64,000 nt of DNA from Promethearchaeia archaeon (GTDB taxonomy: Archaea > Asgardarchaeota > Lokiarchaeia > Sigyniarchaeales > SOKP01). The stretch spans positions 1-64,000 of the forward strand of contig JAHQWJ010000080.1 in the NCBI GenBank assembly GCA_029856125.1. The letters run 5' to 3'. Under the pieces are notes generated by a model, which worked only from the letters and a program-made list of their open reading frames with translations, was not told where the DNA came from and made no database searches. The position numbers were made by a program, and so were the translations under genes. Shown here in pieces: positions 44,864 to 53,404 of the stretch (positions within the stretch are counted from its first letter, which is position 1; each line of letters starts with the position of its first letter).

Positions 44864-44998
44864 GGACTCGTAGCCTAGCATGGCTGTTTTTACTCCAGTA
44901 TAAATGGTGTAAATAGGGCGTCGGACTTCTAATCCGAATGTCGCAGGTTCGAAATTATGAATTAAAAAATAATTCAAACGAATATCCTGCCGGGTCCG
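44864..44998 (+). tRNA. tRNA-Arg (TCT) with two introns, in the D-loop and the T-loop
   Basis: The acceptor GGACTCG (44864-44870) pairs with CGGGTCC (44991-44997), discriminator G. The D stem is GCCT/GGGC and the anticodon stem TCGGA/TCCGA with loop CTTCTAA (anticodon TCT at 44928-44930). The T stem is GCAGG (44943-44947) with CCTGC (44986-44990). About 29 extra bases interrupt the D-loop (44884-44912), forming a hairpin TTTACTCCA/TGGTGTAAA. About 31 interrupt the T-loop (44953-44983), forming GAATTA-AAAAA-TAATTC. Removing them gives a normal 75-nt tRNA. No CCA is encoded and the anticodon loop has no intron. Confidence 0.88.
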
Positions 44999-45033
44999 CT
45001 TAATTTCAAAATAAGAATATTATATATGGCTTG

Positions 45034-45117
45034 AACTCATCGTAAGCAGGTGATTTAAGTCTAAAGGATAAATCTTTTCTACAAAAATTAATAAATCATT
45101 AATATGAGTTTTTTTTT
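45034..45117 (+). ncRNA. Candidate structured small RNA with U-tract terminator
   Basis: Thirty-five bases after tRNA-Arg, a closed three-way junction can be drawn: outer stem AACTCAT (45034-45040) with ATGAGTT (45104-45110), hairpin GATTTA/TAAATC (45052-45074) and hairpin ATTAAT/ATTAAT (45087-45103). The outer stem runs directly into nine Ts (45109-45117). No ORF covers the segment. It could be co-transcribed with the tRNA. No known RNA family recognised. Confidence 0.4.
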
Positions 45118-45181
45118 ATATTTGATGCATATTAGATAATAAATTAATATTTTTGAATAACCTTTATGAACCAAGAATTCC

Positions 45182-45907
45182 ATGCTAAAGAAAAAATTAT
45201 TTATTCATCAAAATATCCCATATGCCTTTAACTGGAATATCGTACACCATAAACAAAAAATTTCCCCTAAGAACCCTTATCGAGAGGAATTTAAAAACTT
45301 AGGTTCTTATTTTAAGAAGATTTACCAAGGGACCATACCGAATGAGTTATTCAATATACGGAACCTTCCGCGCGTCTCGCAATTTAAGATCAGAGGATTG
45401 AAACCCGCCTTTATAAATAGTTTTAGTAAAAGTTTAATTCGAGAGGGAAAAATAACGCATTATGGTTCAGATTCAAAATTACCTAATTATGCCAATAATG
45501 TTTATGAAAATTTTAGAATTAATGAAATTGGTAAAAAACCTGGACACGAACCGATTCTAAAGAATATTTTAATCAAAGATAGCAATTCTGTTGCGATTGA
45601 AATACCCATATGGAAAAAAATTGATAATAAAGTAATAACCGGACATATTGATCTTATCCAAATTGAAAATAATCTCGTCAAGGTAATAGATTATAAACCA
45701 GAAGGAAAATTTATGATTTCTCTACCACAAGTTGCCACATATGGTCTTTTAATTAAGTCTATGTTCAATTTACATAAAATTAAGTGCGTTTCCTTTAATA
45801 AGAAGGAGGCTTGGGAATACGATCCAGATATTTTATTGTCTGATGTTAAAAACTACTTAATCTCACAGAGAATTAACAATAGAAATTGGGAAGATTTCTT
45901 GATATAG
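45182..45907 (+). CDS. PD-(D/E)XK (Cas4/RecB-like) nuclease domain protein
   Basis: A 241-residue protein with the PD-(D/E)XK core in its C-terminal half: ITGHIDLIQIE (Asp157), VKVIDYKPEG (Asp170, Lys172) and PQVATYGLL (Gln183, Tyr187), the spacing of the RecB/Cas4 branch. There are no conserved cysteines for a Cas4 iron-sulfur cluster and no CRISPR genes nearby, so it is not a Cas4. The N-terminal 130 residues are unrecognised. It follows a remnant gene and tRNA-Arg, a typical integration neighbourhood, but no integrase or repeat was found. Confidence 0.75.
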   Translation: MLKKKLFIHQNIPYAFNWNIVHHKQKISPKNPYREEFKNLGSYFKKIYQGTIPNELFNIRNLPRVSQFKIRGLKPAFINSFSKSLIREGKITHYGSDSKLPNYANNVYENFRINEIGKKPGHEPILKNILIKDSNSVAIEIPIWKKIDNKVITGHIDLIQIENNLVKVIDYKPEGKFMISLPQVATYGLLIKSMFNLHKIKCVSFNKKEAWEYDPDILLSDVKNYLISQRINNRNWEDFLI

Positions 45908-45914
45908 GTAAAAT

Positions 45915-46187
45915 CTACTTCATTTTTGTTTTAGCTTTTTGGATTGATTTATTACGCCCCTCTTCTTTTGGAATGACATATCTTCGAAGTAATAAGTAAC
46001 TTATAATAATACCAATAACTTCAATGGTAATTCCAGCAAAAGCAATTATAGTTCCATTAAAACCAATAAATCTTAGGTATATTGCAAAACCTAAGCCAGA
46101 AATTGTAAGTCCTACTAGAAGTATTCCAATTAAAATCTGTGAAAACGAAGATTTTATGAATCCTAATTCCTTTTTAAACCAAGACAT
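45915..46187 (-). CDS. Small two-helix membrane protein
   Basis: A 90-residue protein with two strongly hydrophobic segments (about 17-40 and 46-68) joined by a short turn (RFIGFNG), a charged N-terminus (MSWFKKELGF) and a basic C-terminal tail rich in Lys and Arg. The tail and the positive-inside rule place both ends in the cytoplasm. No family recognised. Convergent with the nuclease gene, upstream of nothing in particular. Confidence 0.6.
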   Translation of the reverse strand: MSWFKKELGFIKSSFSQILIGILLVGLTISGLGFAIYLRFIGFNGTIIAFAGITIEVIGIIISYLLLRRYVIPKEEGRNKSIQKAKTKMK

Positions 46188-46264
46188 AAGTAAATCAAAT
46201 TAATTAATAGAGTTTTAGTATAAAATTCTAAGTAAAGTAAATAATATTAATTTTAAAATTTTTG

Positions 46265-48661
46265 TTATTTTTTCGTTTTCTTCTTAAATTTGTAATAGAG
46301 AGTTTTATCTAGGATATTCCCAATTTTTTTGGCAATATCGTTGGAAATTTTGTAGCGTTCTCCTTCTATCATCTCTTTAATTTCTTCAGGATTCGGAGGT
46401 CGATTTAGCCTCTCAGAAAGTATATTATTAGTAAAAGCAGCTATTTCATGTTCTATTCTTTCTATATTGGGTAATTTCATATCTGGAACGAGGGATTTAA
46501 TTTTTTCGACCGCAAACAAATAAAACTCGCAGAATTTAGAAAAAATATCACCCTTTAATCCACTATGTAACTGAATTTGTTCGGTAAGTGTTTTTGTATC
46601 TTTTTCGCTCCAATAAAATTGACGTGGATTCATTCCACGGCGGCTAATTCCCATTAAATTTGATGTAATTTTACGTTCAATCCAATTAAATGTGCTTTCA
46701 TGACGTAATTTAATCAATTCTTTTTTCTTATCGTCCTTTATTTTCTTTTTTTCTACATTCGCACTTTCAATTTTAAGTTTTTCTAATTCTGCTAATTCTT
46801 CAAATCTTTTTATTAGATCGTAAGCTATACAATAGGATACAGGAGATACTAAATCCGCTCTTAGTTTTAAAGGTGATATGTCTTTATAAACATAACTTTC
46901 TTGGCTCTTTAACTCTGTCATACTTTCTTTCAGAGTTTTTATCTTCAAACGTGATAATATAAAACCATTTACAAGAAAAACTTGATTAACAGCATTAAAA
47001 ATTACTGCTAGTTCTTTTTGTCTTTTCATAATTCTCTCGATACTTAATTCCTCCAGTTTAACTTGAACCCAATCTTCAATACCTTTGTTTTCAATAACCG
47101 TCATTAGAGCCCGGGAGTAGATCGCCTTATCATTTGAAATAATACCATACAATTCTATTATCCTACTTAATTGTCTTAGAATTTTCGACAATAAATTGTA
47201 AAATAAATCTGTTACTATATTACTTAGTATCTCATCATAGTCAAGAAGAAGAATTATTTGAGAGTAATTGCTTAAATTCAAACCTTGAAAGAAAATCTTG
47301 TCGATAGTTTGTTTTTTCCTTACAAACTCTCTCAGATCGTTTATAGAAAATCCAGTTTTATTTTCTAAAATATCCCATAACTCGTCATATTCTGTTTCAT
47401 TTCTATAGAGAATTTTAAATAAATCAAATTCAACATTATCAGCAACTTTTGTAATAAATTTCTCAAGATACGGAAATTTCATGCTACATAATGCTTTTTT
47501 TGCCACATTGATCAAATTTTTTTGATTGTCATTTAATAGGATTAGATCTTGTTTTTTTATATTATATCTTATCATGCTTTTCTGTACATTTTCAGCTAAC
47601 TCATAATCAACATTCATTAAGTGTAAGGTATCCTTAATTCCTCTTTTATTAAGTAAAAAAATAGCATCCTCAAAACTTGATTCATTTAAACTTTGAAGGA
47701 AGTAGATAAAATCATTTGGATTTTTTTTTAACTGCTTAATTAGAGCAATTTTTAATTCTGAAAGAATATTATTTTCAAATTCATCATATTTTAGATCTTC
47801 TTTAAACGCGTTTTCAATTGATTTGATAGTTTCTTTTTTTAAATTATTCCCTTCGATAAAAGTTTTTAATCCAGATATAGATATAGGGAATTTATTTAAT
47901 TCATATTCCATTATGCGCTTTTTTATCATCCGGATAGGCATTGTTTGGATTTGTAATTCCTTATAGGATTTAAATTCAAATTGGTTTTGCATCCTCTCAA
48001 TTATTCTATTTAGAGTAAAAACTTCAATGAATTGGTCTTCCTTCTCTTCCTTTTCTAATTGTTCTTCAATTGGAAGCGAGATGCCTTTAAACGCAGCGCT
48101 TTCTTCTAAAATTTCCTGTTTTATGATTTCATTTAAGCCAATAATATCTCCTACAAAATCGTAAAAATAATAGGATGGTGATTTGGATATAATGTTCAAT
48201 AGTTCTCGTTCAATTTGAATTTCAATATCCTCTATTCTTTTTCTTCTCTGAGATTGTTGTAGACTACCTAGCCTGTCTTCTATTAACAAAGATATGAACA
48301 TATTTTCTAAATTAATAATTTCATCAAATAGAGCTCTTTCTAATTCAAAAGAATTTTTTAAAAAAGTCTCAACTTCTTCCATTAGAATCTGTTTCTCTTC
48401 CATTTCAAGTTGTTTAGTCGAATCAACTGTCAACTTGTTAGTATCTAAAGATTCATCTACTTTTATACCCATATAATGATACAAATGAACTGCTGCAGTA
48501 GCGATTAGAAGAGAGCGTAAGGTAGGTTCTTTACGAATCAATTCGAAAATTTTTTCTTTATCAGCTTCTCTTTTCAAATGGGAAATTATTAAATCTACAG
48601 TCTGAAAAAACCTAGAGGCACTTTCAGTCGCTGTTGATTTTCTTTTTACTCCGCTTATCAT
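46265..48661 (-). CDS. Large all-helical protein of unknown function, second of a coupled pair
   Basis: About 798 residues, predicted almost entirely alpha-helical and rich in Ile, Leu, Lys and Glu, with no signal peptide, membrane segment or recognised catalytic motif. A charged coiled-coil-like stretch lies near ELAELEKLKIESANVEKKKI. The last 100 residues are basic, ending KFKKKTKK. The start is taken as the ATG at 48661, which overlaps the TGA of the preceding gene as ATGA, the classic translational coupling. A GTG at 48676 is less likely. The pair must be made together. I recognise no family; possibly Asgard-specific. Confidence 0.65.
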   Translation of the reverse strand: MISGVKRKSTATESASRFFQTVDLIISHLKREADKEKIFELIRKEPTLRSLLIATAAVHLYHYMGIKVDESLDTNKLTVDSTKQLEMEEKQILMEEVETFLKNSFELERALFDEIINLENMFISLLIEDRLGSLQQSQRRKRIEDIEIQIERELLNIISKSPSYYFYDFVGDIIGLNEIIKQEILEESAAFKGISLPIEEQLEKEEKEDQFIEVFTLNRIIERMQNQFEFKSYKELQIQTMPIRMIKKRIMEYELNKFPISISGLKTFIEGNNLKKETIKSIENAFKEDLKYDEFENNILSELKIALIKQLKKNPNDFIYFLQSLNESSFEDAIFLLNKRGIKDTLHLMNVDYELAENVQKSMIRYNIKKQDLILLNDNQKNLINVAKKALCSMKFPYLEKFITKVADNVEFDLFKILYRNETEYDELWDILENKTGFSINDLREFVRKKQTIDKIFFQGLNLSNYSQIILLLDYDEILSNIVTDLFYNLLSKILRQLSRIIELYGIISNDKAIYSRALMTVIENKGIEDWVQVKLEELSIERIMKRQKELAVIFNAVNQVFLVNGFILSRLKIKTLKESMTELKSQESYVYKDISPLKLRADLVSPVSYCIAYDLIKRFEELAELEKLKIESANVEKKKIKDDKKKELIKLRHESTFNWIERKITSNLMGISRRGMNPRQFYWSEKDTKTLTEQIQLHSGLKGDIFSKFCEFYLFAVEKIKSLVPDMKLPNIERIEHEIAAFTNNILSERLNRPPNPEEIKEMIEGERYKISNDIAKKIGNILDKTLYYKFKKKTKK

Positions 48662-50982
48662 AAATTTTTTATCCACTCTCTATAAACTTCCTTAAAATTG
48701 TCTGCAATATCATATTTTGCTTTATTGTGCCAGTATTTAAACTCAAAAACATGAAATAAGTCAGCGTTGAATAAGTCAATTTCTTCCGCAGTTAGTTCTT
48801 GTTTCAAAATCAAAGAAACTGGCCGAGGTATTAATTTTGAGAAATAACTGAGCTCCTTTTCCTTTACGTAATTATAAAATGTGTTCTGTTCATCAATACT
48901 AAGATATTTTTCAGGAGTGATTTTTTCTTGTTCAACTTTATATAAGTTAATTTCTTTTTCAACTTTATTTTGTACATACTTTGGAAATTCAGTTTTGATA
49001 CCAATACAAAACACATACTGTTTATAGAAATCTATTAAAATTTCTTTTTCTATGTCATTCGAAATTCTTAAAATATATTTGTCTAAAAATTTGAGGAACG
49101 TTTCTGGTTCTTGTTCGTCTGATTCTCGTTCTTCTAAATATTTTATAAATTCAAACAATGTTTCGTCTAAAGACCAATCTCGTATTTCTTCAATACTAAA
49201 AAAATTTTTAGCATAATCCTTTATCCATTCTAATATATATGTTTTCCAAGTTAAATTTATCGCTCCTATCCGCTTTTCTAAGAAACGATGGAATCTATTT
49301 GCAAAAGTTACTGGATCACTAATTTCTCCATCTGGTTCTTCTTTAAGAAAGCGATTTATCGTAGTATATCTCAGAATATAACTTAATAAATATTTTAATT
49401 CATCTGAGAAATGCTCAAATTTCTTTATATGTGAGTATATTAATTTTGAATCTTTTTCCATTTGGATTTCGGCGAAGGCAATTAAGTCACTAATGCTTAA
49501 ATTAATGCTATTAAAGAACGATTTGATGTTGTTATTTACTAACTTTTTAAATTCTTTGTTCAATACATCTTCGTTATAGGTACCAACTTTTAACAATACA
49601 ATTGGATTAATCTCTATCTGCGATATTAAATGTTGTTCGAATTTACTCAAAATATTTTGCCCTAAATTTTTAGAAGGTTTTTGTTCATTTTCAAATTTTT
49701 CGTGTAAAATTCTAATAAAGTGATAGGTCATGGTATTTAATCGATGGCGAGATAAGTATCGTGGAAACGAGTTTCTAATACAATTAATACTATTTTTAAC
49801 GACTTCTGCAAAGTAATTTATTACTGAATGTAATTCACTTGCCCTCAGCTTTCCTTCACTTATAATTGATAGAGTCATTGAACTTACAGCTAACTTGCTG
49901 ACATCCCTATAAAAATCAAGATTTTCTTCAGATTTGTCAATTATAAATGAGTTATATTTTTCTAACAACTCCGAGACATTCCCCAATTCGCCAGTTGTTA
50001 GGAAGTTCTTAGAAATTTTTAAAAAATTATCAACTTTGATATTTAAATCAGTTAACATCTTTTCCATATAAGAAATAATTTCGACACCAGAGAAGAGTTC
50101 TTGGTTTTTACTAAAACTTTCCTCGATTTTAGCAACAAAATATGATATAATTTTCTCTTGGATGTCATCTATTGTCCCAGTATTAGCTAATTTAAGTAAA
50201 TTGGTTCCTAGGATTAGTGTTTTTTCAACAATAAAATTTGCACTAGGCTCTGAAATAGCATATTTAAGGTGATCTATTGTTGACTTTCCAATATATGGCG
50301 ATTTTAGGCGATCATATTTTTGATCAGAAAATTTAATCTCAATGGGGCTTTTGTTCCAAAGATAATCTACATCCGTTCTTATAGATCCATAAGTAGACAA
50401 CATTCCTTTTTCAGTTGGTAAAGAAACACTTAAGCCTATTAGTTTTTTATTCCATTTATCCTCAATCAAATCTCCATAAAGTTTTTTGCTAAATCGAGTA
50501 GCAAATTTATTATAAACCTGAATTTTTTTTTGATGTTCTAATAATGGATGATTAGAAAACTCTTCTATTTCATAAAATAATTTACTTATATGATTAATTG
50601 ATTCTCTTGATTTGTGTGGATCTAAATATCCTGTTTCCGGTTTTAAAGCAAGTAATAAACTTTCACATTCCTTGTATTTACCGGGAATGAGTACCATCGA
50701 TTTTGGGTAAATATTCATTTGAGCGTCTTTTTGGTCGAAATTATACAATTCAAATTCTATTGAAAATACTTCAGAACCAGCAAAATCCCTCAGCATAGCA
50801 TTATACATTCGAAGATATGTTATTACCTCCTTAGAAAGCTCGTTAACCATTTCTTTAGTTAGTTTTCCAGGTCCTATTACATCTCCCGCTATTAAATCTG
50901 TTGGGCTAGAGTACCCAAAAATTAAAGAAAATTGAAAATTAATAGACTCACGTGTCGTTATCATAATTTCGTTTTTTTTCAA
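48658..50982 (-). CDS. Large all-helical protein of unknown function, first of a coupled pair
   Basis: 774 residues if started at TTG 50982 (MKKNEIMITT); an ATG six codons in, at 50964, is an alternative. The first 130 residues have mixed beta character (EVFSIEFELYNFDQKDAQMN; YPKSMVLIPGKY), and the rest is helical and charged. No transmembrane helix, nucleotide-binding motif or zinc cluster is seen. It ends in the ATGA overlap with the next gene. It is divergent from the roadblock gene across 217 bp, so shared regulation is possible. I could not assign a family. Confidence 0.65.
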   Translation of the reverse strand: MKKNEIMITTRESINFQFSLIFGYSSPTDLIAGDVIGPGKLTKEMVNELSKEVITYLRMYNAMLRDFAGSEVFSIEFELYNFDQKDAQMNIYPKSMVLIPGKYKECESLLLALKPETGYLDPHKSRESINHISKLFYEIEEFSNHPLLEHQKKIQVYNKFATRFSKKLYGDLIEDKWNKKLIGLSVSLPTEKGMLSTYGSIRTDVDYLWNKSPIEIKFSDQKYDRLKSPYIGKSTIDHLKYAISEPSANFIVEKTLILGTNLLKLANTGTIDDIQEKIISYFVAKIEESFSKNQELFSGVEIISYMEKMLTDLNIKVDNFLKISKNFLTTGELGNVSELLEKYNSFIIDKSEENLDFYRDVSKLAVSSMTLSIISEGKLRASELHSVINYFAEVVKNSINCIRNSFPRYLSRHRLNTMTYHFIRILHEKFENEQKPSKNLGQNILSKFEQHLISQIEINPIVLLKVGTYNEDVLNKEFKKLVNNNIKSFFNSINLSISDLIAFAEIQMEKDSKLIYSHIKKFEHFSDELKYLLSYILRYTTINRFLKEEPDGEISDPVTFANRFHRFLEKRIGAINLTWKTYILEWIKDYAKNFFSIEEIRDWSLDETLFEFIKYLEERESDEQEPETFLKFLDKYILRISNDIEKEILIDFYKQYVFCIGIKTEFPKYVQNKVEKEINLYKVEQEKITPEKYLSIDEQNTFYNYVKEKELSYFSKLIPRPVSLILKQELTAEEIDLFNADLFHVFEFKYWHNKAKYDIADNFKEVYREWIKNL

Positions 50983-51188
50983 ATCTATTTTTATAAAAGA
51001 TAAAAATCATACATTTTAACCTTTAGCAATAGATTTTTTTTTAGCGTTTTGTGTTTTACTGCTTATCATTATTTTTCTATTATTAATTAATAATTGTGGA
51101 GAAGAAAAAATAAAGAAATAAAAAGTATCAATATTATATTAATAATACTTAAGTGAAGTAAAACCTCAAATAGTATTCTACCGTGGAT

Positions 51189-51194
51189 GGTGAT
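51189..51194 (+). promoter_or_regulatory. Shine-Dalgarno GGTGAT of the roadblock gene
   Basis: GGTGAT, then ATGGA, then the TTG start at 51200: the same spacing as mcm and scpB. It fixes the start although ATGs lie close by out of frame. Confidence 0.75.
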
Positions 51195-51199
51195 ATGGA

Positions 51200-51607
51200 T
51201 TGGAGTTTGGTACAGACCTTGGAATTGGGCCCGATGAAATCGAAAAAATAAGTCCTCAAATTACTTTTATCACTTCAAACGCGGATATTGAAGCTATCGC
51301 TCTTGTGAGCTTGGAAGGTTATCAGATCGCTTTTTCAGCCCTTCCACAATATCAAGTTGACGGAGATCAGTTTTGTGGGCTAGCAAGTGCATTATTAATG
51401 ACTGGAAGTTCAACAATTAAAACACTATTTCAAGAAGATTTAAGTGAAATAATTGTGAGAGCTGAGAATGGTTATGTAATTGTAAGCAACGCAGGGCGTC
51501 TAGTAATCGTGTGTGCAGGAACGCTCATTGATACATTGATGAAAACTGTTAAAGTAATGAGGGTTGCTGCAAAGAATTTAGCTATGATTTTTGAACAAAA
51601 ACAATAA
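51200..51607 (+). CDS. Roadblock/LC7-domain protein
   Basis: A 135-residue single-domain protein of the roadblock/MglB fold, which dimerises and regulates Ras-like GTPases. It shows the alternating pattern ITFITSNADIEAIALVSLEG YQIAFS-type strands, a central helix (DQFCGLASALLMTGSSTIKT), the strand pair EIIVRAENGYVIVSNAG and the C-terminal helix. The start is TTG at 51200. Roadblock proteins are abundant in Asgard archaea. It is divergent from the pair of large helical proteins and upstream of the trpB leader. Likely partner GTPases are elsewhere; one is at 4.8 kb. Confidence 0.9.
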   Translation: MEFGTDLGIGPDEIEKISPQITFITSNADIEAIALVSLEGYQIAFSALPQYQVDGDQFCGLASALLMTGSSTIKTLFQEDLSEIIVRAENGYVIVSNAGRLVIVCAGTLIDTLMKTVKVMRVAAKNLAMIFEQKQ

Positions 51608-51670
51608 AATCTGATTTTTTATTGAAGAATAAGTTTATAATGCTTCAAAAATACTTCTATAAATATACAT

Positions 51671-51767
51671 TTTATGGTTAAAATCGATGTTTACTAAAAT
51701 AAACCTCCTTAAATGTTGGCATGGACTATGGCGTTTTAAAACGCTCTTTCAACGGTAAAACCATAAA
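51671..51767 (+). ncRNA. Candidate structured RNA / leader upstream of trpB2
   Basis: The outer 9-bp stem TTTATGGTT (51671-51679) pairs perfectly with AACCATAAA (51759-51767) and encloses two elements. One is hairpin GTTTA/TAAAC (51689-51704). The other is a longer arm GTTG (51715-51718)/CAAC (51750-51753) with an asymmetric internal loop below GCGTTTTAAAACGC (51731-51744). This is a three-way junction in a 302-bp stretch without genes, ending 142 bases before the TrpB2 start. Could be an aptamer-like leader or an independent sRNA. No known class recognised. Confidence 0.45.
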
Positions 51768-51810
51768 TTTTGCTCTGACTACTTTTTAACATCATTTTTT
51801 AATAACAAGC

Positions 51811-51824
51811 ATTGCACCTGCAAT
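51811..51824 (+). promoter_or_regulatory. Small hairpin in the trpB2 leader
   Basis: ATTGC-ACCT-GCAAT, a five-pair stem with a four-base loop, between the junction structure and the second palindromic hairpin. Possibly part of an expression platform. Confidence 0.3.
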
Positions 51825-51863
51825 CAAGCATTATTATTATTGATTTCCAATTTTAAGATGAGA

Positions 51864-51884
51864 CATCATTTAAATTTGATGATG
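51864..51884 (+). promoter_or_regulatory. Palindromic hairpin just upstream of the trpB2 ribosome-binding site
   Basis: CATCAT, a nine-base centre TTAAATTTG, then ATGATG: a six-pair inverted repeat, followed by AAAAAATAG and the GGAAAT that precedes the ATG at 51910. The position suits an operator or a translation-control hairpin. Confidence 0.35.
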
Positions 51885-51909
51885 AAAAAATAGTAAAAAG
51901 GAAATAAGT

Positions 51910-53310
51910 ATGACAGATTTTTATAATACAAGAATTTTACTTGAACCAAATGAAATACCAAAGGAGTGGGTTAATATCGTACCAGATTTACCTGCTCCCA
52001 TGACGCCCTTAATAAATCCCATGGATGGGAAACCTGCACCTCCTGAGCTTGCATTTGCGATATTTCCAAAGGAATGTGTACTTCAGGAAGTCTCTCAAGA
52101 ACCTACAATTCAAATTCCTAAGGAATTAAGGGAGCTTTATGTTAGATCTTATCGGCCAACACCGCTTCATAGAGCATATGGTTTAGAGAAAGAACTTGGA
52201 ATTGAAGGTGAAGATATCAAAATTTTCTATAAAAATGAATCGGTTTCTCCCACTGGATCTCACAAACCAAACACAGCTCTAGCTCAAGCTTACTATTCTA
52301 AAAGAGACGGGGTCGATGAATTGATAACCGAAACAGGAGCGGGTCAATGGGGTTCTGCTTTATCTTACGGCTGTAATTTGTTTGACATTAAGTGTACTGT
52401 TTACATGGTGAGAGCTAGCTTTATCCAAAAACCAGGAAGAAAAATACTGATGAGAGCTTTTAATGGTCAAGTTCATGCAAGCCCTTCAAAATTGACAGAC
52501 TCTGGAAAATATTATTATGAACAAGACCCAGATCATCCAGGAAGTTTAGGAATTGCTATATCTGAAGCGGTTGAACATAGTATGAGAAGTGAGAAGTCGA
52601 GATATTCTTTAGGTAGCGTTGTGAATTTCGTTCTTTTACATCAAACTATCATAGGACAAGAGGTTAAAGCACAACTACAAAAAGTTAACGCTAAACCTGA
52701 TGTTCTGGTTGGATGTATGGGAGGAGGGTCTAATTTAGGAGGTCTAATGATTCCTTTCGCGAAAGATAAATTAGATGGAAAATATCCTGATTTAGAGATC
52801 GTGGGAGTAGAACCCAGAGCTTGCCCAAGTGTCAACAAAGGAGAATATAGATGGGACTACGGAGATTCTGCTAAAAAAGCTCCAATTTTAAAAATGTATA
52901 CATTAGGCCATAATTTTATTCCAAGCCCAATTCATTCAGGAGGATTACGATATCATGGAATGGCTCCAATAATTTCGATATTGGCGAAAAAGAAAATAAT
53001 GTCCTCAGTCATGCATCACCAAACTGAAGTTATTGGATCAGGTTTACTTTTTGCGAAAACAGAAGGGATTCTGCCTGCGCCTGAAGCCGCCCACGCAATA
53101 AAAGAAGCGATTGATCAAGCGTTAAGAGCAAAAGAAAACTCCGAAAAGAAAACAATCGTTTTCTGCTTAAGTGGACACGGATTTTTTGATTTATTAGCAT
53201 ATAAGGAATATATGGTTGGTAATTTAGTAGATTACGAACTACCAAATGTTGAGATTCAAAAGGCTTTAAGCGCGCCAGATATGCCTAGTATTGACGAAAC
53301 TCGGTTTTAA
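51910..53310 (+). CDS. trpB2: Tryptophan synthase beta chain, TrpB2 type
   Basis: A PLP enzyme condensing indole and serine to tryptophan. The PLP lysine is Lys119 in GSHKPNTALAQ, and catalytic Glu141 is in TETGAGQWGSALSYG. The Trp in GAGQWG (His in TrpB1), the extended N-terminus and the 466-residue length identify the TrpB2 subfamily. The glycine-rich phosphate loop is MGGGSNLGG. No trpA or other trp gene is adjacent, as is common for TrpB2, which may work alone, using free indole or serine deamination. A structured leader of about 300 bases precedes it. Confidence 0.95.
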   Translation: MTDFYNTRILLEPNEIPKEWVNIVPDLPAPMTPLINPMDGKPAPPELAFAIFPKECVLQEVSQEPTIQIPKELRELYVRSYRPTPLHRAYGLEKELGIEGEDIKIFYKNESVSPTGSHKPNTALAQAYYSKRDGVDELITETGAGQWGSALSYGCNLFDIKCTVYMVRASFIQKPGRKILMRAFNGQVHASPSKLTDSGKYYYEQDPDHPGSLGIAISEAVEHSMRSEKSRYSLGSVVNFVLLHQTIIGQEVKAQLQKVNAKPDVLVGCMGGGSNLGGLMIPFAKDKLDGKYPDLEIVGVEPRACPSVNKGEYRWDYGDSAKKAPILKMYTLGHNFIPSPIHSGGLRYHGMAPIISILAKKKIMSSVMHHQTEVIGSGLLFAKTEGILPAPEAAHAIKEAIDQALRAKENSEKKTIVFCLSGHGFFDLLAYKEYMVGNLVDYELPNVEIQKALSAPDMPSIDETRF

Positions 53311-53404
53311 ATAAAACATATAGCATTTTTATAATTTTTTTTTTTTATTTTTAATAAAGATTTTAAAATTTCTCAGATAATATCTAGAAGAAAACATAAA
53401 GAGA

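Noticed and set aside
51864..51884. ATGATGA before trpB2 as the C box of a second C/D sRNA
   Set aside because: No D box with a matching terminal stem follows before the coding region. The palindrome explains the motif.
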